DNA of 64,000 nucleotides from Streptomyces sp. DH12. GTDB lineage: Bacteria; Actinomycetota; Actinomycetes; Streptomycetales; Streptomycetaceae. The notes beneath the pieces were generated by a model. The model was not told the DNA's origin, did no database searches, and saw only the letters and a program-made list of their open reading frames with translations. The translations under genes and the position numbers were made by a program. This document shows, piece by piece, positions 9,666-19,069 of this stretch. The DNA lies in NCBI RefSeq assembly GCF_020873895.1, contig NZ_JAHWGT010000001.1, positions 333,373 through 397,372 of the forward strand. The letters run 5' to 3'. Position 1 is the stretch's first letter, and every line of letters begins with the position of its first letter.

Positions 9666-9685
9666 CCCCGGCCCGACGGCCGGGG
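9666..9685 (+). terminator. GC hairpin after methyltransferase gene
   Basis: CCCCGGCC at 9666-9673 pairs with GGCCGGGG at 9678-9685 around a CGAC loop, directly after the stop codon at 9660. Confidence 0.65.
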
Positions 9686-10014
9686 CACCGGTGGCGACAC
9701 CGCCACCACCGGCACCAAGGCGCCCTTCCCGCTTCGTCCCCCCGGCCGTGCGCGACCGTACGGGACATCGACCCTGCGGACGGTCCCGGCGCGGGCGTAC
9801 GTCCCCGGGCTCAGGCCGGAGCGGGTGGCGCACGCCGGCCAGGTCCTCCCACAGCGGCCACAGCCGGCTGCCGGTCGCTGGGTCGGTGGCCCGGGGCGGG
9901 CCAGCACACTGCGGACCGGGCTGCCGGGGCAGGGTCAGCCGCCGGTGCGGCTCCGACCCGAAGACGGCGTCGGCGAGCGGGACGTCGGCGGGAGGTCGGC
10001 GAATCCCGTGCCGG
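9686..10014. other. intergenic region between convergent genes
   Basis: No independent gene is supported. The leftward frame that follows the frameshift in the neighbouring phosphatase stays open through here, but its sequence (Pro/Arg-rich, no conserved motif) looks like read-through rather than protein. Confidence 0.35.
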
Positions 10015-12206
10015 TCAGACGATGCGCAGGGCGAGGATGGCGAAGTCGTCGTTGGGGGGCGTGGGGCAGAAGTCGACGACCTCTCGAGTTCCGCGACGGT
10101 GTCGGCGGCGGACGAGTGACGCGTGCGCGTGAGGACGTCGCGGATGCCGTCCTCGCTGAGCATGCCGGCGCCCGAGCGGCGTTCGGTGACGCCGTCGGTG
10201 TACAGCAGGAGCAGGTCTCCGGGGTGCAGCTCGTCGTCGGTGGTCCGCAGAGGGGGGTCGCTGATGATGCCGAGGAGCGTTCCCGGTCTGCCGAGCCGCG
10301 TGACGGTGCCGTCGGCCCGGCGCACCAGGGGGTGCGGGTGCCCGGCCAGCGTCAGGCGCAGGCGTACCGGTGAGGTGCGGAGGTCCAGGTGGGCGTAGGC
10401 GGCCGTGCAGAAGCGCTGGGCGAAGTGGTCGGCGATGATCGCGGTGTTGACCGCCTGCAGGACGCTGCGGGGGTCCGGGTCCCACAGGCGGGCGGCGCGG
10501 GCGGTGTGTCGCACCAGGCCGGTGAGTGCCGCGGCTTGCGGGCCCTTCCCGCAGACGTCGCCGATGGCCAGCGACCACAGGTGCGGGCCGGTCGGGACGA
10601 TGTCGTAGAAGTCGCCTCCGACCAGGGTGCCGTGGTCCCCGGGCCGGTAGCAGGCGGCGATCTCGACGCCGGGGATGTCGGGCAGGGCCGGTGGCATGAG
10701 GCTCCGCTGCAGGTAGTGGGCCACCTCGCTCTGCTCGGTGAAACGTCGGGCGTTGGTGACCGCTTGCGCCGCGCGGCCGGCGAGTTCCTCGGCGAAGGGG
10801 ATGTCGGTCTCGGTGAACGGCGTCTGGGCCGGGGTGGCCTGGATCAGGACCATCGCACCGATGACCTTCCCCGCTTCCTTCATGGGCACGGTCAGCCAGG
10901 AGGCGGCGGGCAGGAGCCGGCCCAGGGCCGCTCGGTGCTCGGCGTCGCGGGCGAGACGGTCCAGGGTGCGAGGGACGTCGGTGACCAGTTCGTGCCGCCC
11001 GGTGCGGATGACGGCTCCCACCCCGCCTTCGGCGTCGAGCCGTGGAGGGAAATCGTCCAGCAGCTCGCGGAGAACCTCTTCCTGGTGGGGGTCCCGGTGG
11101 GCCAGGGCGGCGAGATCGGGCTGCGCCGAGGCGCCGATGACATGGATGAGGCATCCGTCGGCGACCCGCGGGACGACTGCCGCGGCGACGTTGGCGTAGG
11201 TCGTGGCCGGATCCAGGGAGGTGGCCAGCACGGCGCTGACGTCGGCCAGGGTGCGGAGCTGCGCTTGTCTCCCGGCGGCCTCCCGCTTGAGCCTGGCGCT
11301 CTCCATGGCCAGGGCGCACTGTCCCACGAGCGCGGTGAGGAAGCCCCGTTCGGAGTCGGTGAAGTCATGGCGGTCGGAGAAGTGGAAGCTCACGGCGCCG
11401 AAGTTCCGCTCGTCCACGGCGAGGGGCAGCACCGCGGTCGAGTGGTATCGGGGCGTGAAGAAGTGGGCGGCCTCCGGGAACGCCCTGGTGCGGTCGGCCG
11501 GATCGGTGAAGAAGAGGGGCTGACCGGTCCGGGCGGTGTGCGCCATGGGGTAAGGCGCGCTGATGCTGAACGGGGCGGGTTGGGTGACCCCGTCGTCCGC
11601 GCCGTGGATGTGCCGGACCGAGTAGTGGTCGCTGCCGGGTTCGTTCAGGACGGCGGCGCCGGCGGCCGCTCCCACCGCGGGCATGATCTGCTCGGTGAGG
11701 ACGTCGGTGACGGAGGCCACGGTGTCCACCGCGGCCAGCGAAGCCGTGACCTGGGCCAGGAGCTCCGCCCTGAGCACCCGCTCGCTGTTGTCGCGCAACA
11801 CCCAGAGGAGTCGGTCCCGGCCCAGACGAGTGGCGTGGTATTCGTACGGGGCTGTCCGATAGCTCTCGTACTGGGTCCAGGTGAAGGCGCCCTGCTCCGG
11901 CCTGCCGGTCTCCAGGACGCGCATGCAGGCGGCGAAGCTGCCGTTCTCGATCATCTGGGGCCAGAGCTCGCTGCAGAGGCCCCCGACAGGAGCGGCACCG
12001 TCCGGCTGACCGGCCCGGGCGGCCGCGTTCATGTACTCCAGCCGCATGTCAGCCGGCTTGCCGGAGCCGTCCCGTACCACCACGGACACGGTCACCGCGT
12101 CCGGTAGGCACTCGAGTGCGTCGGTGAGCAGCTGAGCCGGGGGAGAGGTGTGGTGCGTCCCCTCGGGGGCTGGGTCCTGCGCGCCTTGCTCCAGCCCGAT
12201 CGTCAT
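10015..12206 (-). CDS. PAS-GAF-GAF-SpoIIE phosphatase with a C-terminal frameshift
   Basis: An RsbU/SpoIIE-type PP2C phosphatase with N-terminal sensor domains: a PAS-like domain (residues 20-150, ECLPDAVTVSVVVRDGSG), two GAF domains (about 155-330 and 340-500) and the phosphatase domain (GGDFYDIV, IGDVCGKGPQAAALT, AGHPHPLV, LLLYTDGVTE). Such enzymes dephosphorylate STAS anti-sigma antagonists. The ATG ending at 12206 has a GGGGGA ribosome site. Near 10085 the frame breaks: the last conserved strand (PPNDDFAILALRIV, with the metal-binding Asp pair) is encoded one frame over and ends at 10015. As sequenced, the main frame would instead add more than 100 unrelated residues down to 9615. Either this is a sequencing error or the enzyme has lost part of its metal site. 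Confidence 0.8.
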
Positions 12207-13189
12207 GTGTGTCCCCCACTGTCCTCCGCGCCGGAAGCTCAGCGGATTGATGGATCCACTCCCGAAAGGAAGTGATGGCCGATCTGCGAAAACACCACTG
12301 GGATGTACGGCCGGGGGAAGGCTGCCCTCGGGCAGGCGGGCGCCTCGGCGTCGACGCGCGTGAGGAGGTCGACGTCGGCGCGATCCCCGCTCCGGGCGGC
12401 GAGGAGGTACGTGCGACGGTCGCCTGGCGTGGGAGCAGTCGAGTGGGCACCGCCCACCGCTCCGGACGTCCACGCCTCGGCCGGGACGCGCCGCGCCGGC
12501 CCACCGCCGGTTCGGCCTCGGCGGGCGACCCGCCGGAGGGCTCGGAGCCCGGCCGGGGCGGCAGCCCGCTGTCGACCGCCTTCTCCTCAAGGGCCGTGAG
12601 GACGCGCATGGAAGCCTCCGGCTCACGGATGTCAGTTGCTTGCATCATAGCAATAGTTGTCATGCGGCAAATGATGCAGGTGGTAGTCGCGTGAAGCTCG
12701 CGACAGAAATGCGGCATCCCGTCATGGCGTCAGGTGGTCAACGGGCGGGTGCGAGCGGGTCGGGCGGACGGTGGGTGACAGCCGCGCGGCAGACTCGGGT
12801 GCGGGTGCAGCGGGTGCGGGTGCGGGTGCCGGGGGAGGGGGGTGGCGGGCGAACCGGCTGCGGCGCTGGGCGTCCGCCGCATCGGCGGGGCGCCTCCGTG
12901 GGCGCCTGGAAGGCGACGGCTCCGGGGGTGCGCGGCATCGCTCCGGGCGGGTCCACCGGACCCTGCCGCAGGGCGGCATCCCGCCTCGCGACCCGCGGCG
13001 TCGAGCCGCGTGACCGCTACGCGACGTCGGACTTTCGGTTGCCTCCGGGTAACAGTTGCCGTTTGACAACTATGCTGTCCAGGAACAACTCTAGTCCGCG
13101 CCCGCCGCGCTGGACGCCTGGCCCGAGGGTGGTCGCACACTGGAAGCCAAGGAGGTGAGTTCGTGGAGCGAACGGCACGTCGACCGGAG
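12207..13189. other. long intergenic region with regulatory-looking motifs
   Basis: Nearly 1 kb without a convincing gene. A leftward start at about 12660 (MTTIAMMQATDIREPEASM) drifts into low-complexity sequence, and part of a protein-like reading appears in another frame at 12239-12457, so a decayed gene is possible. The decamer TGACAACTAT occurs at 13064-13073 and, inverted, near 12653-12663. Positions 54-71 of the 13,0xx block form AGTTG-N8-CAACT, a MarR-type operator shape. 12,790-12,850 is a GTGCGG-rich low-complexity run. Confidence 0.35.
13046..13090 (+). promoter_or_regulatory. candidate promoter/operator with TTGACA box
   Basis: TTGACA at 13063-13068 could be a -35 element; a candidate -10 (AACTCTAG) lies about 18 bases further. 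The box overlaps an AGTTG-N8-CAACT inverted repeat. It points toward the strong ribosome site at 13155 and away from the MarR gene, so a MarR-controlled rightward gene once probably stood here. Confidence 0.35.
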
Positions 13190-13405
13190 TCAGGCGGACT
13201 CCGCCGTCGTTCGAGCAGACGGGGAAGTGCCGCCGTCGACCGCCATGCGGAAGCTCCTCAAACCTGTCGCCAGCGCCGCCCGGTCATCGGCCGGCATGGT
13301 GGAGATGACGTCGAGCAGGGCCGTCTCCCGCCGCCCGCGCAGCTCCTTCAGATAGCGTTCGCCGCGGGGCGACAAGCGCAACTCCACTTCCCGTCGGCTG
13401 CTTGA
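13163..13405 (+). other. strong ribosome site and GTG start with no recognisable gene body
   Basis: An almost perfect ribosome site (AAGGAGGTGAG) precedes GTG 13163, and the frame is open for 80 codons. From about 13190 it is antisense to the MarR gene and reads as Arg-rich nonsense. The likely explanation is the severed 5' end of a former rightward gene whose body was replaced by the MarR gene's 3' end. A genuine short overlapping gene is possible but unlikely. Confidence 0.3.
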
Positions 13406-13681
13406 ACTGGGGCATCGCTCCACGAACCCCAGGGCCTCCAAACGGTCGCACATCCGACTCACCGAGGACGGCGCCGATCCGAGAACCGCGCCCAGAGTGC
13501 GTAGATTGATCGGCTGGTCACGGTCCAGGGTGTACAGCACGCGCAGTTGCGAAGAGGACACGGGCGCCGGTGATGCCATGTCCCGTCCCGTGCTCCAGAG
13601 AACTTCGAGCAGCTCGATGACCTCACGGGCGGAGGATGCGGCGGCCTTCCGGTCGGCCTCTGGAGAAGTCTCGGAACGCAT
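13190..13681 (-). CDS. MarR family transcriptional regulator
   Basis: A 163-residue winged-helix regulator. Residues 40-110 contain the MarR core: SSQLRVLYTLDRDQPINLRT, the recognition helix GSAPSSVSRMCDRLEALGFV, then the wing with SSRREVELRLSPRG. The ATG ending at 13681 follows GTGAAGGGC, which fixes the start. It is divergent from a SpoIIE-type phosphatase gene, with about 100 bases between starts, so it may control that gene as well as itself. No Cys typical of OhrR-type redox sensors is seen near the N-terminus. Confidence 0.88.
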   Translation of the reverse strand: MRSETSPEADRKAAASSAREVIELLEVLWSTGRDMASPAPVSSSQLRVLYTLDRDQPINLRTLGAVLGSAPSSVSRMCDRLEALGFVERCPSSSSRREVELRLSPRGERYLKELRGRRETALLDVISTMPADDRAALATGLRSFRMAVDGGTSPSARTTAESA

Positions 13682-13784
13682 GCCCTTCACTGTGACACTT
13701 TGCAACGGCCTTGTCAGTCTGTGCGACATAAGAGGCCATACGCTCCTTCTTGCTCTTTCTTCCTGAACAGGTGGTAATCGAACG

Positions 13785-14951
13785 GTGGACAGATTCTCGG
13801 CTGTGGAACGCGCTCTGAGGACAGCTCCTGCGCACGCCCTCTTCGAAGCGGTGCAGGATGCACTCACCACGTACTACACGGCCGCCTCCGTCGATCTCCT
13901 CATGGCCGATTACGCGATGACCATACTGCAACCCGTGAACGCCCTCCCCTACACCGCGGAGCCCGTGCCCGCCCACTCCAGCGCTCCGGGACGCGCCTTC
14001 GGGTCGCAGCTCCCCCATGTCGAGCGGCCGGCGGGCGCCACCGAGATGACGGCTCACTTCCCCGTCAGCGTACGGGGAGACCGCCTGGGCGTCTTGAGCG
14101 TCCACCTCCCCACGGAACACTATTCGGAGGCCGTCGAGACGGAGCTGCGTGACATCGCGGAAGTCCTCGGCCACGAGATCGTCGTAGCCGAACGTGACAC
14201 CGACCTCTACCTTCAGGCCCGTCGGGCCAACAGGCTGACCCTGGCCGCCGAAATGCAGTGGCAGTTGCTTCCCGGCCGCTCCTGCGCGCGGCCCGAGTAC
14301 GAGATCGGCGCGCAACTCGAACCCGCCTATGCCATTTACGGTGACAACTTCGACTGGTCCGCCACCGCCGATCACCTCACTGTCACCGTCAGCAACGGCA
14401 TGGGGGAGGGCATCGAGGCCGCCCTGCTGACCAACCTCGCCATCAACGCGCTGCGCAACGCCCGCCGCGCCGGGCTGTCGCTCTCCGATCAGGCGTGCCT
14501 CGCCGATCAGGCGATCTACGGGCACTACCGCGGAGCCGTCCACCTCGCGGTTCTCCTCCTGCGTTTCGACCTGGACACGGGGCGGGTGGAGATCGTCGAC
14601 GCCGGATCGCCGAGAATGTGGCGGCTCAGGCAGGGGAAGACGGAACCGATCGAGCTCGAACCGCAGCTGCCGCTCGGCATGTTCGAGGACACCATGTACT
14701 CGGCTCAGGATTTCTCCGTCCAGCCCGGTGACCGTCTCTTCTTCATCAGCGACGGGGTGTACGACGTGGCATCGCCGGCCGGCGAACGCTACAGCGAGAA
14801 GGCGCTGACCCGTGCCATGGCCGCGACCCGCCTGCTGCCGCCTTCCCAGGTGCCCCGGGCCGTGCTCCAGGAGCTCGCCGGCCACCGAGGCCGCATCGAC
14901 CCCGACGACGATGCGATGGTCGTCTGCCTCGACTGGCACGGTCGCCCGTGA
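13785..14951 (+). CDS. SpoIIE-family phosphatase with altered metal site
   Basis: A 388-residue protein: an N-terminal GAF-like domain (residues 10-150) followed by a PP2C/SpoIIE domain (165-388). The canonical GGDxYD motif is replaced by YGDNFDWS, and the ADVSGHG-type motif by VSNGMGEGIEAALL, so one metal-ligand Asp appears as Asn. SDGVYDVAS and the terminal DDDAMVVCLD are retained. Streptomyces encode several such divergent paralogs, which may be weak or inactive phosphatases or binding proteins. It starts at GTG 13785 behind AGGTGG. A STAS-domain gene, its expected type of partner, is convergent 78 bases downstream. Confidence 0.8.
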   Translation: MDRFSAVERALRTAPAHALFEAVQDALTTYYTAASVDLLMADYAMTILQPVNALPYTAEPVPAHSSAPGRAFGSQLPHVERPAGATEMTAHFPVSVRGDRLGVLSVHLPTEHYSEAVETELRDIAEVLGHEIVVAERDTDLYLQARRANRLTLAAEMQWQLLPGRSCARPEYEIGAQLEPAYAIYGDNFDWSATADHLTVTVSNGMGEGIEAALLTNLAINALRNARRAGLSLSDQACLADQAIYGHYRGAVHLAVLLLRFDLDTGRVEIVDAGSPRMWRLRQGKTEPIELEPQLPLGMFEDTMYSAQDFSVQPGDRLFFISDGVYDVASPAGERYSEKALTRAMAATRLLPPSQVPRAVLQELAGHRGRIDPDDDAMVVCLDWHGRP

Positions 14952-15029
14952 CGTCGCTGCGATCGGCGGAGGCCGCGGCCCAAAGCTGAGAGGGCGCCGG
15001 CCATGGCTCCGGTGCAGTACGGGTCGGCG

Positions 15030-15362
15030 TCACGCACCGGGGTTGTCCGTGGTGCTGACGCCGATGATCGTCATGATGCTCGTGAGACCGAGGCGGGTCA
15101 GCACGGCAAGATGCCGTTCGTCGACCTCGGTGAGCGTCAGGGAGCCGCCCAAGGCGGAGAGGCGCTTGTACCAGGCGATGAACACGCTGATTCCCGTGGA
15201 GTCGAGGTGGTCGGTGCCGGAAGCGTCGAGGACGAGGTGGCGGCAGCCTTCGTCGATGATGCGGTCACCCACGGCGCACAGACGGGGCGTGGTGTGCAGG
15301 TCCACATCTGCAGGCAGAGCGGCGGTGACACGGTCGCCCGTGCGTTGGATGACGCGCAGCAC
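15030..15362 (-). CDS. STAS-domain anti-sigma factor antagonist
   Basis: A 110-residue single STAS domain of the SpoIIAA/RsbV type. It has the AALPADVDLHTTPRL strand-helix start and the phosphorylatable Ser in LDSTGISVFIAW. In partner switching this Ser is phosphorylated by an RsbW-like kinase and dephosphorylated by a SpoIIE/RsbU-type phosphatase. GTG 15362 is preceded by GGAGGGACGGCA. Three candidate phosphatases lie within 8 kb on both sides, but no kinase gene is in the window. Confidence 0.88.
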   Translation of the reverse strand: MLRVIQRTGDRVTAALPADVDLHTTPRLCAVGDRIIDEGCRHLVLDASGTDHLDSTGISVFIAWYKRLSALGGSLTLTEVDERHLAVLTRLGLTSIMTIIGVSTTDNPGA

Positions 15363-16305
15363 TGCCGTCCCTCCGGTTCACCGACCAGAGCGCTCACCAC
15401 AGCGGGCATCTCAGCGAACCGTCACTGGATCGACTGCCGATGCTAGTGGGGACAGCACCCGATGCAAACCTGAGCGGCCGCCGCGCCGCATCGCCTCTCG
15501 GCCGGACTCGCCTGACATCGCTCCTCGGCCGCCAGGACAGGCGCGCGCCTCCCGGGCCGACGGGCACGTTCCTGTCCACCACCCACCCCCCGTCAAACGT
15601 CGCTCCGAGTCGTCGGGGGAGCGCGATAGGGCGCGCCCCTGGCGGTAAGGCCCCAAGCGAAGATCCGGCTCCCACGTACCGCGTCGGCAGCCGCCGGGAA
15701 ACCCATGTGACCAGCCGCTGAGGGGCCACCGCGTCAGCCGGCCCGGCCGAAGGCGGCGCCGGCTCGCCTCCACCGGCCGCCCGCCCGGCGTGGGGGTGCT
15801 CTCCGGCAGGCGGGCGGCCGGCGCCGTGGGCTGGACTGGGTCCGGTGGCCCGGGGGCTTCCGGCGGCCCGCCGCGTTGCCATCCTGCCGCTTCGGGCGCT
15901 CCAGGCAACTGGTCGACCGCCCCGTGACCCGGGCCGCCGCCGTGGCGGGTTCGGCCGAGTCGGTGGCCGGCCGCGGGGTGCCACGACCACGGCGGCGATG
16001 ACGAGCAGACGCCGACGGCCCGGGACGCCCCATGGGGCGTCCCGGACGAAGGGCCCCGTCCGGAGGGGGCTGGTGCAGGGGACGGCGAGCGCCCGGCGCC
16101 AGGCGAGCGGTCGGCCGACCCACCGCGCCGAGCGCCGACCAAGGTGACGCCTCCCATCGACTCGAGGGACCGGCACGGCCTGCGATGCGGACTTCCGAGC
16201 ACCGCCCGGTACCGCCTCGGAGCCCGCCGACAGCGCGCACGTACCAGGCGGTCGGAGACGGCCGCCCTCGCGCCCCCCTCGGCCGGTGTCCGATCCGACG
16301 TGTGA
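15363..16305. other. long gene-free region with two palindromes
   Basis: No frame here shows protein-like sequence. It contains a 13-bp inverted repeat (15773-15785 with 15809-15821, 23-nt loop) and a 24-bp perfect palindrome (16021-16044). Both lie downstream of the leftward secreted-protein gene and could terminate it. Confidence 0.4.
16021..16044. repeat. 24-bp perfect palindrome
   Basis: CGGGACGCCCCA is followed immediately by its reverse complement, with no loop. A loopless palindrome is more like a protein-binding site than a transcription terminator, but its position 260 bases past the 3' end of the secreted-protein gene does not point to a regulated promoter. Confidence 0.5.
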
Positions 16306-16749
16306 TCAGCTGGCGCCGGCGCAGGTGGTGTTCCCGTGCAGCGCAAGTCCCCTGGCACCGGACTGATAGGAGGCCTGGCTCTTCCACCCGCAGACCGTCA
16401 TCGTGAAGACGTCGCCGCCGACCTTGATGTAGTGCTTCCCCTGGAGGTCGATCCCCTTGCGGTCCTTCCCCAGCACCACGTTGATGTCGATCCAGACCCG
16501 GTCGCCGGTGTTGTGGACCGTCCCCAGCCTGAAGGCGCCGTTGGCGGCACGCGCACCGGTGCAAGCGGCCTGCCCGTTGCCGCTGGTGGTCGTCAGCAGG
16601 CAGTAGTCTGCGGTGAAGGAACCCGCCTTGTCGATCATGATGTTGTAGCTGCCGAGGGCTTGGGCGGGCGTGGCGGACGCGGCGAAGGAGAGCGAGGCCA
16701 GCACAGCGCAGGCGGCTGCGGTCGACGTGTTGCTCACACGGAACTTCAT
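16306..16749 (-). CDS. small secreted protein
   Basis: A 147-residue protein whose ATG follows the strong ribosome site AGGAGGACAACCC. Residues 1-32 are a Sec signal peptide (MKFRVSNTSTAAACAVLA, then SATPAQA as cleavage site). The mature part is polar and beta-rich with four cysteines, suggesting two disulfides, and contains HNTGDRVWIDINVVLGKDRK. I do not recognise the family; there is no enzyme motif. It is monocistronic. Confidence 0.75.
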   Translation of the reverse strand: MKFRVSNTSTAAACAVLASLSFAASATPAQALGSYNIMIDKAGSFTADYCLLTTTSGNGQAACTGARAANGAFRLGTVHNTGDRVWIDINVVLGKDRKGIDLQGKHYIKVGGDVFTMTVCGWKSQASYQSGARGLALHGNTTCAGAS

Positions 16750-16953
16750 GGGTTGTCCTCCTGAAGACAGCATGTCGTGCGTACGTAATGCCTCTACGAG
16801 GAGAGCGACGGCTCGGTTCACACAGGCGGGACCTGCCGTGTGCGCTGATCGGTGGCCCGGGGTCGCAGGTCGAGCGGCCTTCTTCTCCGGTTCGACCGGC
16901 CCGTGACCGAACCGGTGGTCCGCTCCTCACCCCGGCACCGGGCACGGGGGCCG

Positions 16954-18936
16954 TCACCATCCGGCCGCGGTCAACCCCTGCAGGTGGTGCGCGACCGGAC
17001 CGAAGGTGAGCAGTCCGCTCTGCGCGCCGGCGAGTTCCGCGGCCGCCGGCCGCAGTTGCGTGGCGGCGCGCCGCATGACGTCGCGGTCGCCGGTCATCGT
17101 GGCCGCCCTGGCCACCAGGCACCACATGGCCTCGAACATGAGGTCACGGGGCGGGGAGGCGATGTCCCTCAAGGCGTCACGTGCCGCTTGTGTGTCTCCC
17201 GCCTCCACGAGCAGCAGCGGGCGTACCCAGCTCTCGTAGGGACCCCAGTCGTCCTGGGCGTCCAGTGCCGGGACGAGGCCGTGGCGCAGGCGCACACTCA
17301 GTTCGGCCAGGGGCAGCAGTCCGTGCCGCAGACCCGGCATTCCGGCTCCGTCGAGGATCGCATCGGCTTGTCGATAGGCCGCTGCGGCGTCGGCCGGCGG
17401 CTGCGTCATGGCGGTGCGCAGAGCGCGGTACCAGGTGGTGAACACCGTGACCAGAGGCAGGTCGTACCGCTCGGCAAGCCGGTCGGCGGCGGCCGCGTGC
17501 CGGTCGGCCCCGGCGAAGTCGGAGACGGCACACCGTGACTGGAGCCGCACCAGGTGACCGAGGACCTCGTACGTCACCAGACCGCCCCGCTGTGCGACGG
17601 CGATCGTCTCGGCGCCGATGGCGTCCCGGCGGGGCGACAGCCCGGCGCGCTGGAAGGACTGCATGAAGACGCCGTTCAGCGCGAAGGCCAGCAGGGAGGT
17701 GTCGTCCAGCCGCCGCGCGAGCTGCTCGGCCTGGCCCGCGGCCTGGAGGGCCCGCGCCTGTCCGCCCGAGGCCGGCCGATCGGTGGGCAGGGCCCCGCGG
17801 GATTCCACGGCGATGGTGGCCAGTAGCCGGCAGCGGGCCGCGTCATGGCCGTCCGGCGGCAGCGTCCGCAAGGTCCGCTCCGCCGCGGCCACCAGCCACC
17901 GCGCCTGTTCCTCGTCGTCGCAGCGGGTCCACACCGCGGGAACGTCGTAGATGCCGATGACGCGGGCGGTGACCTCGGGGTCTCCGAGTTGCTCGGCCGC
18001 GGCCACCGCCGCCACCCGGTGGCGCCGCGCGGCTTCGAGACCTCCGCCGCCGGTCACCGCCAGGTCGCGCATCAGCCCCGCGGTGGACTCCAACCGGGTG
18101 CGCGTGTCGGAGGGAACCGCGCGTTCGTAGGCGGCGGTCGCCTGCGCCCAGACCTGGGCGGCCGGACCGCCCGGGCCGGGATCGAGGTGGTCCGCCTGCC
18201 GCAGGAGGTCGGTCTCCAGACGGCGCAGCCTCGGTCCGGGTTCGATGCCCACCTGGTCGCTCAGCGTGCGCCGGGCACGCCGCACCACGGACAGCGCGTC
18301 CGTCTGCCGTCCCGACCGGTAGAGGGCCAGGGCGAGAAGGTGCCAGGCGTTCTCCCGCCACGGGTGCTCACTGACGTAGGCGTCCAGTGCGGGGACCGCC
18401 TCGGCGGAAGCCCCCAGGGACAGATACGCCTCGGCCCGCCCTTCGACGGCCCGGCACTCCACGTCGATCAGCCTCGAGCGCTCGGAGCGCACCCATGGTG
18501 CTTCGGGGACGTCGGCGTAGGCGGGGCCGCGCCACCAGCTCAGCGCCTCCGTGAGCCGGCGTACCGCCTCGGCCGGAGGCAACTCGCCGGCCGCGCGGAC
18601 GGCGTGCTCGAAACGCCAGGCGTCCACGCTGTCCTCAGCGGCCTTGAGGGCGTAGCCCGGGCCCTCGGTGACCAGGAGCCGGGGCCGGGCGCGCGGGGGA
18701 CGGTCGGGTTCCAGGGCGCGGCGCAGCGCTGCGACGAACGTGCGGATCGCGCTGACGGCATCGGCCGGCGGCTCCTCCCACAGGTCCTCCACCAGACGGG
18801 TCACGGGCACGACGCGGCGACGTGCGACGACGAGCCGGGCCAGCACCGCCCGGTGCATCGGCCCCCGCAGGCCGACGACCCCGCCTCTCGCGTCCCAGGC
18901 CGCCACCGGTCCCAGGACACCCAGTTGCACGTGCAT
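16954..18936 (-). CDS. SARP/AfsR-type transcriptional regulator with BTAD
   Basis: A 660-residue regulator. Residues 1-95 are the OmpR-like winged-helix DNA-binding domain (LGVLGPVAAW, LVEDLWEEPPADAVSAIRTF, then GPGYAL). Residues 100-245 form the bacterial transcriptional activation domain (LSWWRGPAYADVP to IGIEPGPRLRRLE, TPR-like). The remaining 400 residues are helical and TPR-like, with no P-loop, so this is not an AfsR-type NB-ARC protein. SARPs activate adjacent genes, often for secondary metabolism, by binding direct heptamer repeats. It is divergent from an alpha/beta hydrolase gene with about 130 bases between them, which is the likeliest target. Confidence 0.88.
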   Translation of the reverse strand: MHVQLGVLGPVAAWDARGGVVGLRGPMHRAVLARLVVARRRVVPVTRLVEDLWEEPPADAVSAIRTFVAALRRALEPDRPPRARPRLLVTEGPGYALKAAEDSVDAWRFEHAVRAAGELPPAEAVRRLTEALSWWRGPAYADVPEAPWVRSERSRLIDVECRAVEGRAEAYLSLGASAEAVPALDAYVSEHPWRENAWHLLALALYRSGRQTDALSVVRRARRTLSDQVGIEPGPRLRRLETDLLRQADHLDPGPGGPAAQVWAQATAAYERAVPSDTRTRLESTAGLMRDLAVTGGGGLEAARRHRVAAVAAAEQLGDPEVTARVIGIYDVPAVWTRCDDEEQARWLVAAAERTLRTLPPDGHDAARCRLLATIAVESRGALPTDRPASGGQARALQAAGQAEQLARRLDDTSLLAFALNGVFMQSFQRAGLSPRRDAIGAETIAVAQRGGLVTYEVLGHLVRLQSRCAVSDFAGADRHAAAADRLAERYDLPLVTVFTTWYRALRTAMTQPPADAAAAYRQADAILDGAGMPGLRHGLLPLAELSVRLRHGLVPALDAQDDWGPYESWVRPLLLVEAGDTQAARDALRDIASPPRDLMFEAMWCLVARAATMTGDRDVMRRAATQLRPAAAELAGAQSGLLTFGPVAHHLQGLTAAGW

Positions 18937-19069
18937 CTCCCGTCCACTCCCACGATCCGGCCCTCAACGTACAGCGCGCTCATCGGTTGCTCATTCGCCG
19001 CACGGACGCTGGAAGCACGGAAGGCGGCCGGCAAGGCCGCGGAACCATTCGACCGAAACGAGTCAGGTC

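Noticed and set aside
10389-12107. A 572-codon rightward open frame opposite the PAS-GAF phosphatase
   Set aside because: It is a shadow of a high-GC gene; no motif or ribosome site.
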